DNA of 64,000 bases from Taenia hydatigena (GCA_036345935.2 JADWOT020000002.1:16795585-16859584), one strand, 5' to 3'; counted from the first letter of the stretch, positions 1 through 12,700 are shown. Numbers and translations: made by a program. The notes: generated from the letters alone by a model not told the origin.

Positions 1-3000
1 GTGGCGCTGCTCCCACTGCTACTACTACTACTGCGACTTAGCCTTGAGAATGCGAATGGATTGGAAAGGGGTGGGAAGTGGGACAGGTGATGGGTGGTGT
101 TTGGGGAAGGGATTTGGCGTAGGTGCTATCTTCTCCATGCAACTGATTGCTTGTTGGGGTGTCAGCTTGCGGTGTTTCCTCTTGTTGGTGTGGAGGTTGG
201 GTTGGTTGTGCTTTCCTTCATCAGCGCTTTGTTCGTAGAAAGGCGGCAAGGAGACACTTGCATCTTACAACTCTATTTTAATATTGCAGGTGTAGTTAGT
301 CCGGAATTCCACGAGGGTGGGTGCGGCTACATTAACTCAAGTGTCGGCTCAACCTTGCTATACTTCTGCCAGCGGCGCTGATGCTGCGTTTGCGTGAACA
401 TCACCAACGACGGAGACATTCATTCATTCATGCATCTGATAATCCCTATCGCAACAACAGTTTCGTATTTTTTCTACATTCATTACCTGTTATTAGTGGC
501 GTCTACCCGTCTGTCAAAATTAGTCTCGTCCTTCTGTCGCACGTGGAGACACAAGAGCTTCCGGTTTGTACAGACTCACTGCGGATAAGATGTGTTTTGC
601 CAAGGTGCGTAAGTGAATTATCCGTGTGGGGTTACCAGCCTTTCTTAGATTTATGTAGAGCCTCTATGCAGTTAACTTGGTCATTGAAACGCAAGTACTA
701 TCTTCTACTTTCCAAGTGGACAAAATTGAATCAACGGTGATGTAGCAGGTTATGTGAATGCTTGTTTAAAATGCGGCTAGTAAGGTGTTGTTTTTACAGC
801 TGTTAGGTTTTTAGTATCCACCCTCGCCGATCTATGGCTTCAATGGACAGTCTTGTGGCCCTGTTCAGCGATTCATCCATCCACTTATCCAATGACTTCA
901 TAACCAATTGCTTAGCCAACTTTAACTCGTGTCATTTTGGGATTTGTTTGTAAGTATGCGTTGTTGAACGGCGATGTGGTAGTTGGCGCGACTGAACGCA
1001 TTGTCGCCACGTAAGGCGAGGGGGTGGGCTTGTTGTCACAAGCTTGCGATGTGTCAGTAGGCTTCAGACTAGTGATCATATCGAGGCTTGATTGTATTGT
1101 CACTAGGGTGGTCTTAGGAGTCTAACGTCGTTAACAGAAGTTAAAACTTGTATTTGCTTTCAGGCCAGTACTTCGTGGAGCAGTCGTGAATACACGTGAT
1201 GGTGGGCACATCTGGTCCGTGTCCTGCGGATGAGGAGGAGGTGGAGGATACTGCAGATAGGGTACAATCATTAGGGGCAGCACTGAGGACGACGTAGAAA
1301 AGAGGAGACGAGAGCTATGTAATGCGTTGGTCGTTTGTTTGCATACCTTCTTTTAGATGCCTCACCATTGTGCCTTCGCCGAGTTGTCGAAATGTGGGAT
1401 GAATATGTATTTCGCCCAAGTATGGTGCCTTTATGGCCTGTGGGCGAGAGGTAGTGGGATGAAATCGGCATTTATAGCTTGAAGGTTACATTGCCTGCCC
1501 TTGATTAGGACTGTTGGGAGGTTGTTTGGTGGGCTTGTCAGCTGCTCAACGGCTCGAGCGATAGCCGATGAAAACTCGACATTCTTTCTCACTGCGTAGT
1601 TGGCCAGCTGGCTTGTGAGTTGAATGATGACATCACAGGAAACGCATTGCACAGCCGAATATGGTGGATGAGGAGCAAGGAATGAGCCGGCGTCTCTAGT
1701 AGGCTACTAGCCCATTGCCACAGTCACGTGTGGCAGTCAGTACGCCATGGACATGTCAAAATGATCGCATTGCAGATGTGCTGGTCAACGAGGGAGCTAG
1801 GAATGGTGCAAAATTAACTCACTGCGAGCAGGACTGGAAGAGTTAAATGACAAAGGCAACGTGCTCACACAAAAGTTGGCATAGATGACTGCACAACGCC
1901 CGTATTTGGACCTTACCAAGGGTTGAAAGTGTAGGAGGGAAGGAATTGGTAGGCGTGGATTGAATCCGTTTTAGTGTCTCTGCTTTATGGGTTAGTCTAA
2001 GTTCGCGCCCACCAGACCACGTTTGCTGCCAAAAGCGCAATCTGGAACGACATTCAGATTTGCGTGTACCTGATTAGATGAGACTTACTTGTTTAGATTT
2101 ATCATGACAAAAAGGTGAGTGAGTGAGTGAGAAGTGAGTCATCCGCAAGCCTTATCAAAGGAATGAACTTGCTTCCTGAGGTGTATGGACAGGCAGGTGT
2201 GTGCTACCGGCGATCAAAGTGGCTGCATTTATGTTCCTCGTTCATTCTCTTTCTCTAGCACATCGTTTGATGGAATGGGTGGTAGACTCTGCTCTCGCTC
2301 CCTCTGCCTGCTAGCGAGCACTTCTCAATGGTGATATGATTTACGAAAAAGGAAGAAGGAAGAAAGAAGCGTGTTTGTCAAACCACTCTCGCCTAGTACG
2401 GCGGACTACCTAGTGGTCAAGCCTCCATCTATTGCAGATGTGCCGACGTGACTAAGCGGATGAGGTGGTCAATCTGGCTAGTAATTAACTGGTTTCTCCT
2501 CAAATTCAAGTGGCTGTCAGCAGACATAAAAATAGGTGGGATTGTGGGCGCCTTCCACTTTTATTCACACACATCAACATCGGCAACGCAGACACCCATG
2601 TCTTAAAGAATTATTGTTTGCTGTTGAGTAACTGGTTGGCAGCGCATAACTGCTTCCAGCTAAATGCACAAATGCAAGTTCTGGAAAGCCGATTACTTTC
2701 TTTCCAACATGCTCCAACTCATTGGTACCTGAAAGAATGACAGTGCTGTGTACTTGTAGAACTACATCCTCCATCTCCTCCTCCTCAGTCAATCAACTCT
2801 ACAGTTCGGTCGATTTTGCACCGCAGGGAGCTGACGTTAATCGACATCCATCAAGCACACAACAACTATTTAATTAGCTATACAGAGTGAATGGCCACCT
2901 TTCTTCGAATTCGCTTGAAGTGCTTTCCACATAGGCACCTACCAACCTTCCTACCTGCCTACCTCAATCCTCCCTGCACCATCGCTTCTCCTCTCCGAGT

Positions 3001-4526
3001 CCACCCTCACCCATAGTTTCATAGCTTACAACTCCCACTTCTGTGCAGCTCACTACTTCACTACTCCCTACCCCTCCTTCTCGTCTACACCTTCACAACC
3101 CCAGGTCTTCATCCTTCCTTCAGTCCATCCATCTATCTACCCACCTAATGTGATTGCGCATCACATGTCCATCAACACCACAGCCACCTATGAGCATGCG
3201 CATCTGCATTGATGCTTTTTCTTGCTAGAAAAAGAATGAGTAGGCTTTACAGACTCTCCACGCTCCTCCGAGAGCCAACTAACAGTGACTGTTGATAACC
3301 ACGACGAAACCTCGTGCAATACATGCACAAGTACAGTACCAAACATGCACTGCAGGACCTTCACAACCCATCACATGCAGCTACTACCCACGCTTAACAC
3401 AGACAAATCACCCAACCATTCAGTCTCCTCCCAACAAATGACAAGGAATACGCAGATGTCCTCCACTACCTTCATTATTTTAAATGCAAGCAATCCTATT
3501 GCTTGGGTGCACGTCTCATGCACATACGTATGCTGCGTTCTCTTTCTTCTTGTCGTTGTCGCTGTTGACGTTAGTGCTGTTGCTGTTATCGTTTCGGGTT
3601 GACTAATCTGTAAATGGAATGCATTTGTATATGTTTGATTGAATTAGTAGATGATACCTTCCAACGCCACGATCACATCGTCCAAACCTTCGGATATTAG
3701 GAAGAGTGATGGACCTCACCACCATACGCCGACGTCATGCTTGCTACGCCAATGACCTCCAACTTCTGGCGGCGCTGTGGCAGTTGCAGCAAGATTGCAC
3801 ACAGATGAGTCGCCAATTGCTTCAGGCGAGGCGATCATGCTTGTTGGTCAAGCGCAAATATCTCGCCTTTGGCATCACTCAGCTCACTTAGGGATGCCTC
3901 GTCTTGCATCAAATTGTCCTTTGTGTTCTTGGTGTTCACACACTTTCAATGTGCGTGCTAGTTCTTTAGCGACAGTTGGCCTCTGCCCTATGCCTGTTTC
4001 CACCCCTCTTCATCATGAGCAATGAATGAATGGTAGTGGTGACACTGCCACAGTTGCTAGAATATCCGTGTGGGTAGAAAATGGCGTGCCTATTGGACAC
4101 TTGGCATTCTCACTGGTGGCTATTTGAGGGGCTGATTGTCTGCTTTGATGAGACCACTTGAGACGGTTATTTATTTGGACGATACTTAGATGTTTTACCT
4201 CTTGGTGTTGTTGTGTTATCCGTCATCCTGCACATCGTCATGAATTGAATAGATGTGTCAGACCCAAACAGCTTGCAAGCATTCATCAAGGAGACTTTGA
4301 ACTACACCAAGACAAACATGCCTTCAGTAATACTAGCGTGTGCGTCATTTCCACGATGGGGACTGAGAAGAATATTGCCTGGCCTTTGAGTGAATGCTGA
4401 GTAAACCCGAATGCGGCATTTCAGCAGGACGTCAAACTGTCGTTAAGTATTGGTAGATAAGTTTTGCGATTTTCGCAGAGAAATTTCCCACGGTCTAATT
4501 TTACCGCAAATTTCCTCATCCTTCTC
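1..4526. other. Gene-poor anonymous sequence
   Basis: I see no supportable gene. The stretch holds a short TAC run at the left edge, a GTGA-repeat microsatellite near 2113-2135, and a pyrimidine-rich strand-biased tract at about 2930-3160 rich in CCTACCT and TCCATC words. Open frames here are short and have no homology I can recognise. One helix-like ORF at 3706-3891 is treated under rejected items. Confidence 0.6.
2930..3160. repeat. Pyrimidine-rich low-complexity tract
   Basis: The plus strand is dominated by C and T over roughly 230 bases, with imperfect reiterations of CCTACC, CTTCC and TCCATC. Guanine is nearly absent. This is a strand-asymmetric simple sequence, not coding DNA. Confidence 0.6.
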
Positions 4527-4684
4527 AGCTCTTGTATAGTGCCCTTTTCGTGAATGCGTGCGATCTGTATCCTTTAGGGAGGGATGGTGAAATCGAAGCG
4601 TTCACTGAGGTCGGATTGGTTGGTTGGTATGTGGATGGCTTTGATCGCCGCTACGATATTCAAGCGCTGAGTGAATTGACTTCG
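4527..4684 (+). pseudogene. Isolated exon-like block with a possible SWAP/DRY_EERY-type motif
   Basis: A pyrimidine-rich AG acceptor (tcatccttctcag) precedes an open block ending in a GTAAGG donor. Its reading frame is stop-free and the residue order (Ala-Cys, then Arg-Asp-Gly-Glu, then Trp, then Asp-Arg-Arg-Tyr-Asp-Ile..Ala-Leu-Ser-Glu-Leu) loosely follows the N-terminal DRY_EERY domain of SWAP-type splicing regulators. That similarity is from memory and weak. The next AG (before 4762) opens into a frame that does not match the exon phase, so I cannot extend a gene from it. It is either a relic exon or a chance ORF with good-looking splice signals. Confidence 0.25.
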
Positions 4685-5249
4685 GTAAGGCGACCTCTAG
4701 CTGATGGCGTAGAGGGTAGGAGATTTGCTCACGAATCTACTCCTCTTTCGGTTGCTCCAGGTGTAGTAGCTTTAGTTGTCCGTGAAGAGGAATGTGGCAG
4801 GGCTCACACAGGCACATCTTCATCACCGCACATGTCACCTTGTTAGCCATTGCACTTAAATTGCGAGGGGATGTGTCAATACCACTGATTTGGTGCTAAG
4901 CAGTCGTCTCTTGACAACAGTGACATTTAAGTTGGCATTGTTAGCAGGGTTAGTTCTAGCAAAGACCAATTACGAAGCTGAAAGGAGGCACCTATCTAAC
5001 ACTGGTGATTAACTAATAGTCAGCAAAGGGACATTTGTCAGTTGAAAACAAGCTGATAGAGATTGCAGATGGTGGTTTATAAAAGTAGAGTTGCCGTCTT
5101 ACGTGCTTCGGCTTTTGAACTGCACTGCGCCTGCACTTTGTCTAATTGCTCCGTCGTAGTTGATGGCAAATGCATTTGGAGATCCTGACTGCAACTGGTC
5201 TATTCAATCAGTTCGATACTTCTTTATTCAAGCAATGTTAGAAATTCTG

Positions 5250-5345
5250 CTGCTGCTGCTGCTGCCGTTACTTGTCTTTGTCTTGCCTTCCTATTCCCAC
5301 GACCCATTTCGTTAACAGATTCTACACGAAGCCTTGTTCAAGCCA
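5250..5345 (-). pseudogene. Repeat-A copy of a conserved reading-frame block (VNEMG block)
   Basis: Read on the minus strand, this block encodes Leu-Arg-Val-Glu-Ser-Val-Asn-Glu-Met-Gly followed by a basic stretch and a run of Ala. The same frame occurs at 62170-62270 plus, with amino-acid differences but no frameshift through the core. In copy A the upstream codon is TGA where C has TCA, and a CAG microsatellite (5250-5270) expands the Ala run. I read it as a decayed exon. Function is unknown. Confidence 0.35.
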
Positions 5346-5675
5346 CCACCGGATGGGTGAGTAGCCTGTGCTCTTCTCAGCAGACGCCTCGTTGATGACT
5401 CATCCGCCTCCGACGGTTAGTCGATGATTGTTGGATCAATACAATCGATAAGGCCACCTGCTGTGTATTTGTTGCGGATTGGCTGTCTGCCTAGTCGGTC
5501 GGTCGGCCTATTCACTGACCCACCCGACTCACGGCGTATTGGGCTGCAAACAATCTCACGGAAGGTGTTAGTAAAACGATTTTAGCATTTACTCAAGATT
5601 GTATTGCGTAGGTCTGCCAACTGTTGTAAAAACATGCTAATTATTGTAACGTATCATCGCCGGATTCGATATTAT

Positions 5676-5790
5676 TACAGTTCGGTGTACGAGTGTTTTA
5701 ACTCATCTACGATGTTTTGTTGCGAAACGATTTCGTATCCATTCACCTTAATGTGCATGAGAGCTAACCATTTTGAAAACCAATGCTACT
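5676..5790 (-). pseudogene. Conserved terminal-exon-like block (NGYEIV..YTEL-stop), copy A
   Basis: On the minus strand this block reads ..Lys-Val-Asn-Gly-Tyr-Glu-Ile-Val-Ser-Gln-Gln-Asn-Ile-Val-Asp-Glu-Leu.. ending Tyr-Thr-Glu-Leu and a TAA stop. The inverted homologue at 61720-61837 keeps the same frame and the same stop, with a mix of synonymous changes and conservative replacements. That pattern suggests descent from a real coding end. Just upstream, between the TATA-like site and this frame, the two copies differ by one nucleotide, so at least one is broken. The protein family is not recognised. Confidence 0.4.
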
Positions 5791-5798
5791 TTTTATAG
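5789..5798 (-). promoter_or_regulatory. TATA-like box conserved between repeat copies A and C
   Basis: The minus strand reads CTATAAAAAG. The matching place in copy C (61713-61722, plus) reads CTATAAATAG. The following 25 bases, ending in a shared ATG, are nearly identical. Retention of a TATA-like word 20-25 bases before a shared ATG suggests an old promoter, although the ORFs from that ATG are tiny. Confidence 0.35.
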
Positions 5799-6663
5799 AT
5801 CCACTCCCCCCATGACCGTTTCACATCCGCAGAGGCAAATGGCTGATACTGTAAGCGAATATAGCTGAGACGGATATCGTAAAACTTTATGATAGATTTG
5901 TGCACTAGGCAAATCTAACATTCGTTTAACTATGTTTGTCTAATAGATCGTACTTGTAAGGTAGAGCGTTGACAATTTCGAGTCACGATAAGTGGAGGAA
6001 CAAATCACCAGAAGAGCGTGACTGTAAGAAGGGATAGTCGGTTTATTGGTGATTATGCCTTTTCGATTTGCCATCATTTATGCATCATCCCGTCCATCCT
6101 TCCGCTTCCCTTGGCCTAAATTCTTCGTCTCTTGCCATTTTCCTTCATCCAGATTGGGACGAGCACTTTATGGTAGAGTAGAGGAGTACCTAAATGCCCA
6201 TGGGCAACCAGCTCAAAGGAAAGCATGAGGAAAAGTGGGCGATGATTGACACTCTCGATAGGGTGACACATTTTAATCTAAGCACATTTGCATTGTCCCC
6301 TTTGCATGCACAATAATGCAGGAAAGTGGCTAGAGGTGGAAAGTACAAATGCAGGTGATGCTTGCCCTTGCGAAAGCACCACCAACAAGGAATGATGTGC
6401 GAAGCCTACACCAGTCGGCGTCACTGGGAGCCACGCACCACGCGACACGTGCAAGTAATCGATTTACACGTGTCAGCTTCAAAGAGGTCAATCATACTCG
6501 CACACCCAACACTCGAGAATGTTCGACTGCGCGCTCTTTCGCCTGCTCCTATTTATTTTGCTTCAATGCATCATCCCCGCCATTCAGTTCTTCATCAGTG
6601 CCTCCGCCTGCGGTCTTCTTTTTGCTCTTCATTTCCGTCGTCTCCATCCTTGCTTTTCGCCAG

Positions 6664-6734
6664 CTCCAACCTCCCACCCCGCCGTTCTCGAGACGTCAGA
6701 GGACCAAACCAGCTAGATATAGTAGAAATTAGGG
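6664..6734 (+). CDS. 71-nt internal exon, copy A of a three-copy exon
   Basis: A CAG acceptor after a pyrimidine tract and a strong GTAAGT donor bound exactly 71 nt. The only stop-free frame reads Ser-Asn-Leu-Pro-Pro-Arg-Arg-Ser-Arg-Asp-Val-Arg-Gly-Pro-Asn-Gln-Leu-Asp-Ile-Val-Glu-Ile-Arg-Gly. Copies at 55423-55493 plus and 60537-60607 minus have the same length, splice signals and open frame. Differences are mostly single replacements (Ser/Tyr, Val/Phe/Ile, Leu/Ile, Asn/Lys). The other two frames contain stops in all copies. The parent protein is unidentified, and I could not find its neighbouring exons with confidence. Confidence 0.45.
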
Positions 6735-7432
6735 GTAAGTTGTGCTACCGACCTCCTCTTCCTCCGCTCCCTTATGTCACCTTCCTTTTCTTCTCCCTTG
6801 CTTCGTTTGCGTGCGTCGCGTCGCTGTTATTGCATCTGGTATCCTATGTGAAACGCGTAGTAAGGGAAAGCTGTGCTTAGTTTCTTTAAGTATGTTGTTG
6901 ACACGAAACTCATATTCCCTGCATTAAGCTGAATGCTTCATATTTAACTCAGTCAAGTGGTTAGGTGAGTGGATGAATGCAACAATTCATGAAGCGCCGT
7001 GCGGATCCATTTAACGGTGCTCACTTTCAATCCTCCTTCCCTCTCTTTCACTCTCTCTGCTTCGCCTCTACCGCAATCGTTCCTTTGTCTCTTTCAGCTG
7101 AACATGCAGTTTACTTTACGTCCTCGGACGAACTGCATGCGCCTCTGGTGTCGTTCGTGATGTGAGGCGAGGACTCGTCCAAGCACGATATTGCGAGTTG
7201 GCATCAGAGGCATCCATATTTTAGCTGCATAGAAATCTTTAGGGCCATGTGGTTGGTTCCTTTAACTAAACACATGACTTGCACTGTGTTCACTGTGCTG
7301 CACTTGCTTATAATGGCTCTTACATGCGTTGACAATCACTGAATAAAGAGCAGCAGCAGCAGACCTACAGCAGTGCAGCAAGGCGCCCCATATTCATGTT
7401 GCAGTGTGGAAGCACTGTAGCACGGTACTCAC

Positions 7433-7563
7433 CTCCTCAATCACGACCGGCTCGCCCCCCTCTGGAACACACGTTATTGTTAGTGACGCTGCTCATTTGC
7501 ACACTTATCAGCAGAATCAACTCTTGGTGCTGCACATAGACGGCGTCGACGCGCATGGCTCAT
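7433..7563 (-). pseudogene. Two-exon fragment with broken donor, copy A
   Basis: This is the inverted-strand counterpart of the gene model at 56965-57302. A 55-nt exon (7509-7563) has the same length and frame as its B homologue, but its donor has changed from GTAAGT to ATAAGT. The 47-nt intron (7462-7508) keeps its AG. The second exon (7433-7461) runs Gly-Glu-Pro-Val-Val-Ile-Glu-Glu, then meets GTGAGT. Homology to B stops at exactly that donor. The damaged donor argues for a pseudogene unless the fragment is spliced differently. Confidence 0.45.
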
Positions 7564-7800
7564 CTGCATGTACGTATATACGCAGAAGAGGATACTTGGC
7601 TCCCTCCATGTCAACTACGTGCATGCTCACCTTCTATAAAAACACAAAACTCACATGAAGTGGCTGCAGCAAACCTACCTTAGCGTGTGTAAGTAATAGG
7701 GCAAGTGATGTTTAAACGCGAAATGTCGATCGATTGCTTATTTAATTAATCGACAATCGATGAGATTTGGATGCAGCCGACGAACAGACGAAGCAGCAGA

Positions 7801-9099
7801 CACGTATGTAGGTGGGTAGGCAGACAGTCAGGCGCAATGGCAGGCAGGTTTAGATCTAAACGCATGAGTTGATGGTAGATGGCCGCTCATGCTTTCGCGT
7901 CGAGAGTTGTCCGTTTGCAGTAGATGTGCGACAGTGTTGTGAATGACAACGTCACCTTCAATTTCACCTCCTGTCTCCATATGGGCTTATGTGAAGCTAA
8001 TGAAATTGAGCGTAGAGATGCTGGACAGGGACATAAATGAGCAACTGCAAATAACGCGATGTAGTGCAGAGCGCACTTGCCAAAACTGAAATTCTCCACT
8101 GATTCACCACAGTTGTACCTGCTTAATTGACCGCATTATGGTGGGGAGGATGGCGTTCTCTACAAAATGCAACTTACTTTGGTTAAGAAAAAAGGGCTTG
8201 TCTTCACTAGCTGCTGTTCATAGGGTTAAGATCAATCAAACTGCCTCATTTCGTGTTCCCTCCCAGCAGAGATTCGTGCTACTCTCATTCTATCTCACAA
8301 GGCTTGCTCCATCCAATAAGCTATATTATTTACAGCTGAAACAAAAGGACTCGTAGTTAGATCGCTTACAAATAACGACAAATGTTGTTATTGTTCTTGC
8401 ATGTGCTTATCAAAATAATTTCTAAATTTGAATTCTTACAGGTGTCGGCGCATTGCATTTTTAAATAAAATTTGGAAATGTAAACAAAAATGCATAAACC
8501 TGCACTCATATTCCAAAAGCACTTGATGTCACAGTTAAGCTCACACACATCTATGTATTCATAGGTGTTTAATGCGGGATTCTTCTTATTACTGTGCTCA
8601 ATTTTGCGTGCTGATGCCCTACGTCGTTGCGGACCAGCATTATTATGCCTATACAGTCGACCTTAACAATGCCAATGCAAATGCTTGAGCGCTTGTGTGA
8701 ACCAATGCTTAACCTCACCCAATGTCGCTCACCCCAATTCAAATGGACTCATCCATTTATTCATGAGAATCGCTTAGCATTTTAGAAATAATAGTGCATT
8801 TATGCTTACTTATAAAAAATCTAAATCTCGATTTGCGGGAGCGATTCACATTTGCATTTGTTGTTATTTCATAAATACTTGGCCCATTAGTAATGTGCAC
8901 ATTTTATGCATATTTATAATTGCGCAATTGTCCAATCCTTTGTTCTAGGTAGAGAACAAGGCACAAAGACGTGACGAAGTGGATGGTTCCAGCTGGGTGC
9001 CAGCTCCTCAAGGGACCACTAACTGCATTTAGAGCCAAGGTTCACTGCGCCTGCTTGAGACATTGAATTTGAAGCAATCTTTTATAGCATGCATAGCAT
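7801..9099. other. Anonymous intergenic sequence
   Basis: AT-rich in places (8360-8560 and 8800-8940), with only short chance ORFs. I see no coding, RNA or repeat signal here beyond poly-A/T runs. Confidence 0.5.
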
Positions 9100-9760
9100 G
9101 AGGTGAGCTCGTGCTTGTGGTTTGGATTTGACATCACTTCTTAACAAGCACCAAAGCACTGTGTATGAGATGAATAGACTCCATCCTTTTCAAACACCTA
9201 TTAGAAGATTTGTCATATGGAGCGCTCTTAGTCATTCGGATGCATTGGTGAGACTTAAATAAAGCCTTAGACACTCTCCTGCCATATAAGCAATTTCGAT
9301 GGCCTCGACTTCCGGTCATTGTTCACGTCAATGGTTGGATGTAACTTCCGCTACAGTTTTTCTACTATCAGGCGAAATCGCTTCCCACGCAATCATATTT
9401 CAATTTCCTGAGTTGGTCTTGTGGGTGTGAATTATCGTCTGCTTGAATGAAACAGCAACGAAGTCACTTAAAGCACATAGATTGAAGAAAAAGGGGGACA
9501 TCAATCTTACCACCATAGCTATTCGGCAAGTACTGGAATGAAAGCCCTCGTGTCCGTTTAAAGGAAAGTGGGAAAATTAAAGGAGATGATTAGCTAAGGA
9601 ATTTTGGGATACAAAGCAATGCGATTTCTCAAGCCGCTAATGAGTTGTAGCACATGCAACAGCAGAGTTCAGTAAAAGTCCTGTTTTTCACTTTCCTCAT
9701 GTCATGGAGGCAAAAGGAATAGCTTATCTTATCTTAATATTAGGTCATGGCACAAGCTCT
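9100..9760. repeat. Left arm of a distant inverted repeat
   Basis: This segment matches the reverse complement of about 20480-19840. The shared features include the block around the minus-strand Met-Thr-Gly..Arg-Gly-His..Asn-Cys-Leu-Tyr peptide (9280-9319), the CGCTTCC..AATTTCCTGAG..TTGGTCTTGTG region, and the stretch ending in AGCTTATCTTA near 9735. Identity by eye is about 75-80 percent with small indels. The arms lie about 10 kb apart. Confidence 0.8.
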
Positions 9761-12700
9761 TCGTACCCGGGCTGTTTTCAATTTTCAGGATGTCTCACCA
9801 CTCATGAACCATCATTCTGCATGGCGACTAAGAGCCGGTTTAGAGATTGTCCTAAAAGGCTTTCAGAGTGAACCGCAGAGGTGCTATCAGGATCTGAGGG
9901 TTTAAAATGGGGGCATACAGAGACAATTTATTGACCGTTGGAAGCAGAATGTGGAAATGCAAGGGCACTTAATTGGTGTCATTTGGATTAAATAACCACG
10001 CCAGTTTAAAATCAACCTTACAAGGTAGACACAATATCCTCTGCTCCTTTAATGTTAAGAATCTGCCCATTTGTGTTTGACTTACCTTCCCTGCAGAAGT
10101 TGCCTGTGCACCAAGAAAACTAATTTCCTGGGATGGATGACATTAAGACGTGAGCTGGCATATCAGCACTACTCATTCAGAAGTTGAGTGGAGTAGGTGA
10201 TGGAAAACCCCATCGTATAAAGCTTGCAACTGCCAACTGAGGTGACTTTGGCACATTCTTTCCTTTGCTGGTGAACGAAAGTGCCGGTGGTGGCAGTAGA
10301 GCTGTCGCTGACATGAGTTGATCAACTTTAGCGAGGCTGCTTTGTCAGATAGGAGACGGTGTGCAGTTTACGAATCGAATCGCAGATAAAGTACTGGCAA
10401 AATGGTAAATGAGGTATTGTGCTTTTTGGGAAACGGCAACAGAGAAAATCAACCACGAAATGCAATTTGGCGTCATTACAATGCATAATTTGTGCACACC
10501 CGAATGTACCACTTTTTATCTTCCAAAATGCTTTTGATGGGTCATGGACTCGTCAACAAGGGATATATTTCCACGTCGCCGACAGCTAACGCCGATTTTC
10601 CAATAACTGACAAATGAAGACAACTCGACATAAACTCGACTTCAAAATAGCACACAGATAAGTGAAACTCTTAGACTGCAATTTGTACCCTGGCAAATGT
10701 AAATTAAGGCGTGACTAGCATTTAGTGCCAAGAATTTTGCTAGTTTTAACTAGTGGAACGTCTAAAGAATGCCTCTCAGCATTGTTTGCATTGCAGTCTC
10801 TTAAACCAACACAAAAATTCAACAATATTGATGCCGCACCCAAATTCTCCTTTTTTCATTCGATAACATGGCTTTAGTGCCCTTTTTGCATAACGTTGGT
10901 TTATTAAGCATTGACGACGTTGTAATGACCAATTACTAAGAGGGGTTGTGTAAACCACTGGTTGAGAAATGCCAAAGTGAAACTGTGCTTACTTAGGCCG
11001 CGCGGACAGCCATGCAGACTTTACCGCTTTTCGCTACCACCCGTCCTTTCCGCCATCTTGAAGTCATGGCATCCGCCTAGTCTGTGGCTTTAAGTACCCC
11101 TCTAGGCTAGTAATACTAAACAAACAATGAGCTTTCATCCACAGTGGGGTTTCCAATCACTTTCTTAGGGCGCACTTACTTCAAGATCCGTAACGCTGAT
11201 AAGTTTGCATAGACTGCATCTTTATTGCTTTCCTAATCGTGTTCTGCTTGCAGAAATCTACACAGTAGAAAAGGTAATAGCGATTACAAGAAGATTGGGA
11301 TGTTGGGAGAGGTAATCGTTAACGATATTTAGAGGTTGGTTGAATCCCGTTTTAGCTGTCAAAGCTACGAGAAAGCAGCGGTAGGAGCTATTAATGTTAA
11401 ACAAAAATGGGCTTTGGGTGAAAATGTGTAAAACAAACTGACGATGAAGACACAAGTGCGCTCTAAAGAGAGAAAATGTACACTGAAGGTCGTGTATCCT
11501 TGCAGGCTCTTCCAAAAATTGGTTACATTTACAGTGTAGCTGCTGGCTCTTGAAGAGACACTAGAATCCTGTGTGGTTTTGATGTCAATGTACAGCTGTG
11601 AAGTGGTCTTCGTGCAGACATGGCGCGTAATGGAATTCAACAATCCATCCAATTGTGATGCTAAAGATCGTTCACAGGGGTCCACTACCATGCCACTGGA
11701 AAGACAGTTGTTTTCCTTAGCTCTAATTTGTAGTGACGACACTTTTGGATGCACAAAAAAGACAAGGCATCCTACCAGTTGAAGAGTCTACCAAAAATAA
11801 TGGCACAAATCGATCTTCACAGAGTGCGGATTCACACCCTACTTCCATGCTGTTCTCTTGAAAGGGGCATGAGTTATTTTCTCCAAAACATCACATTTAT
11901 AAGTGAACTGGATGGCCACGACTGCTGTGACTGTGTAATCCGTCTTGCGTATTCTTCATGGCTCTTCAAGAATGTTTTTAAAACCAACTTAGCATCCCTC
12001 GTACCCCATTAAATGTCGGCGATCGCAGTCATGATAAGTGCTGGGGAATATGAGGTAAGTAGACAATATAGAAACTGGTCCAAGTTTTTGAATTATGGTC
12101 TTAGGGAATTGATCTCCAAAGGAATCGAGAGTGACTGGGTTGATGACTTCGTTGCCGGTGGGCGACGAGGTGCGATACCGTGTTATTTTGCTGATTTAAG
12201 AAAGTGTTGTAGTTTGTCTACTTTTCTCTCATTTGACTAACTAGTTGGGTGAGTTAGTTAAGAATGGCTTAAGGAGACAATACAACTCTCCGTTTGAGAA
12301 ATATTTCGAACGTCGAATTGAAGTTAATATCCTTGCAAAGTGGGAGGTAAGAGGTAGAGCCACTACACTTTTGCTTGCGGGTTGGAGAGGGCATGGGCTC
12401 GTTTACTTTCCCTTAGGCAAAGTGCCTACTTTCCCGTCTACACTGGGCAGGCTATTTGTTGCACTTGAACTGCTTCACAGATGGTATTCTAACTAGAAGC
12501 TTTGATGTTCGGATCTTCATCTTGGACCTTCATTCTCTTTGAAGAAGCGGATTAACTGGGTAAGGGTATTTTTTGCTGGTAACGTATGGAGCAGGGAACA
12601 GAGGTTGTGGCGAACGTGTTTAAAACACTCGTAGGTCTCGGGAATTGTTGGTACCTCATGGATAGTGGGATTCACATCTGCCAAACGCTTCCTACCCACA

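Larger units (their letters stand above)
5240..7800. repeat. Complex repeat, copy A
   Basis: Copy A is assembled from blocks found elsewhere in the window. Block p1 (about 5240-5810) and p2 (about 5815-6000) match C at 62240-61560 in inverted orientation. Further blocks at 6035-6190 and 6270-6350 match C at 61210-61100 and 60960-60900. Block p3 (about 6355-6975) matches B 55137-55770 directly and C 60900-60285 inverted. Block p5 (about 7425-7800) matches B 57160-57545. Similarity is roughly 80-92 percent by eye. Conserved exon-like segments within it are listed separately. No transposase or reverse transcriptase is visible, so this looks like segmental duplication or a non-autonomous element. 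Confidence 0.85.

Noticed and set aside
3706..3891. 61-codon ORF with a helix-like Leu/Gln pattern
   Set aside because: Within chance length. The upstream AG is usable, but there is no convincing donor and no recognised family.
5162..5314. 50-codon plus-strand ORF with a Leu-rich stretch behind a TATA-like TTTATAAAAG at 5077
   Set aside because: The Leu run is just the CTG microsatellite, and the homologous C region shows the conserved frame is on the other strand.
6349..6880. Overlapping long ORFs of 127 and 172 codons in repeat A
   Set aside because: They run through pyrimidine-rich low-complexity DNA giving Ser/Pro/Phe-rich peptides. The frames differ between copies A, B and C except within the 71-nt exon.
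11749..12496. Three nearly abutting plus-strand ORFs
   Set aside because: Different frames, no splice logic, and no recognisable domains.
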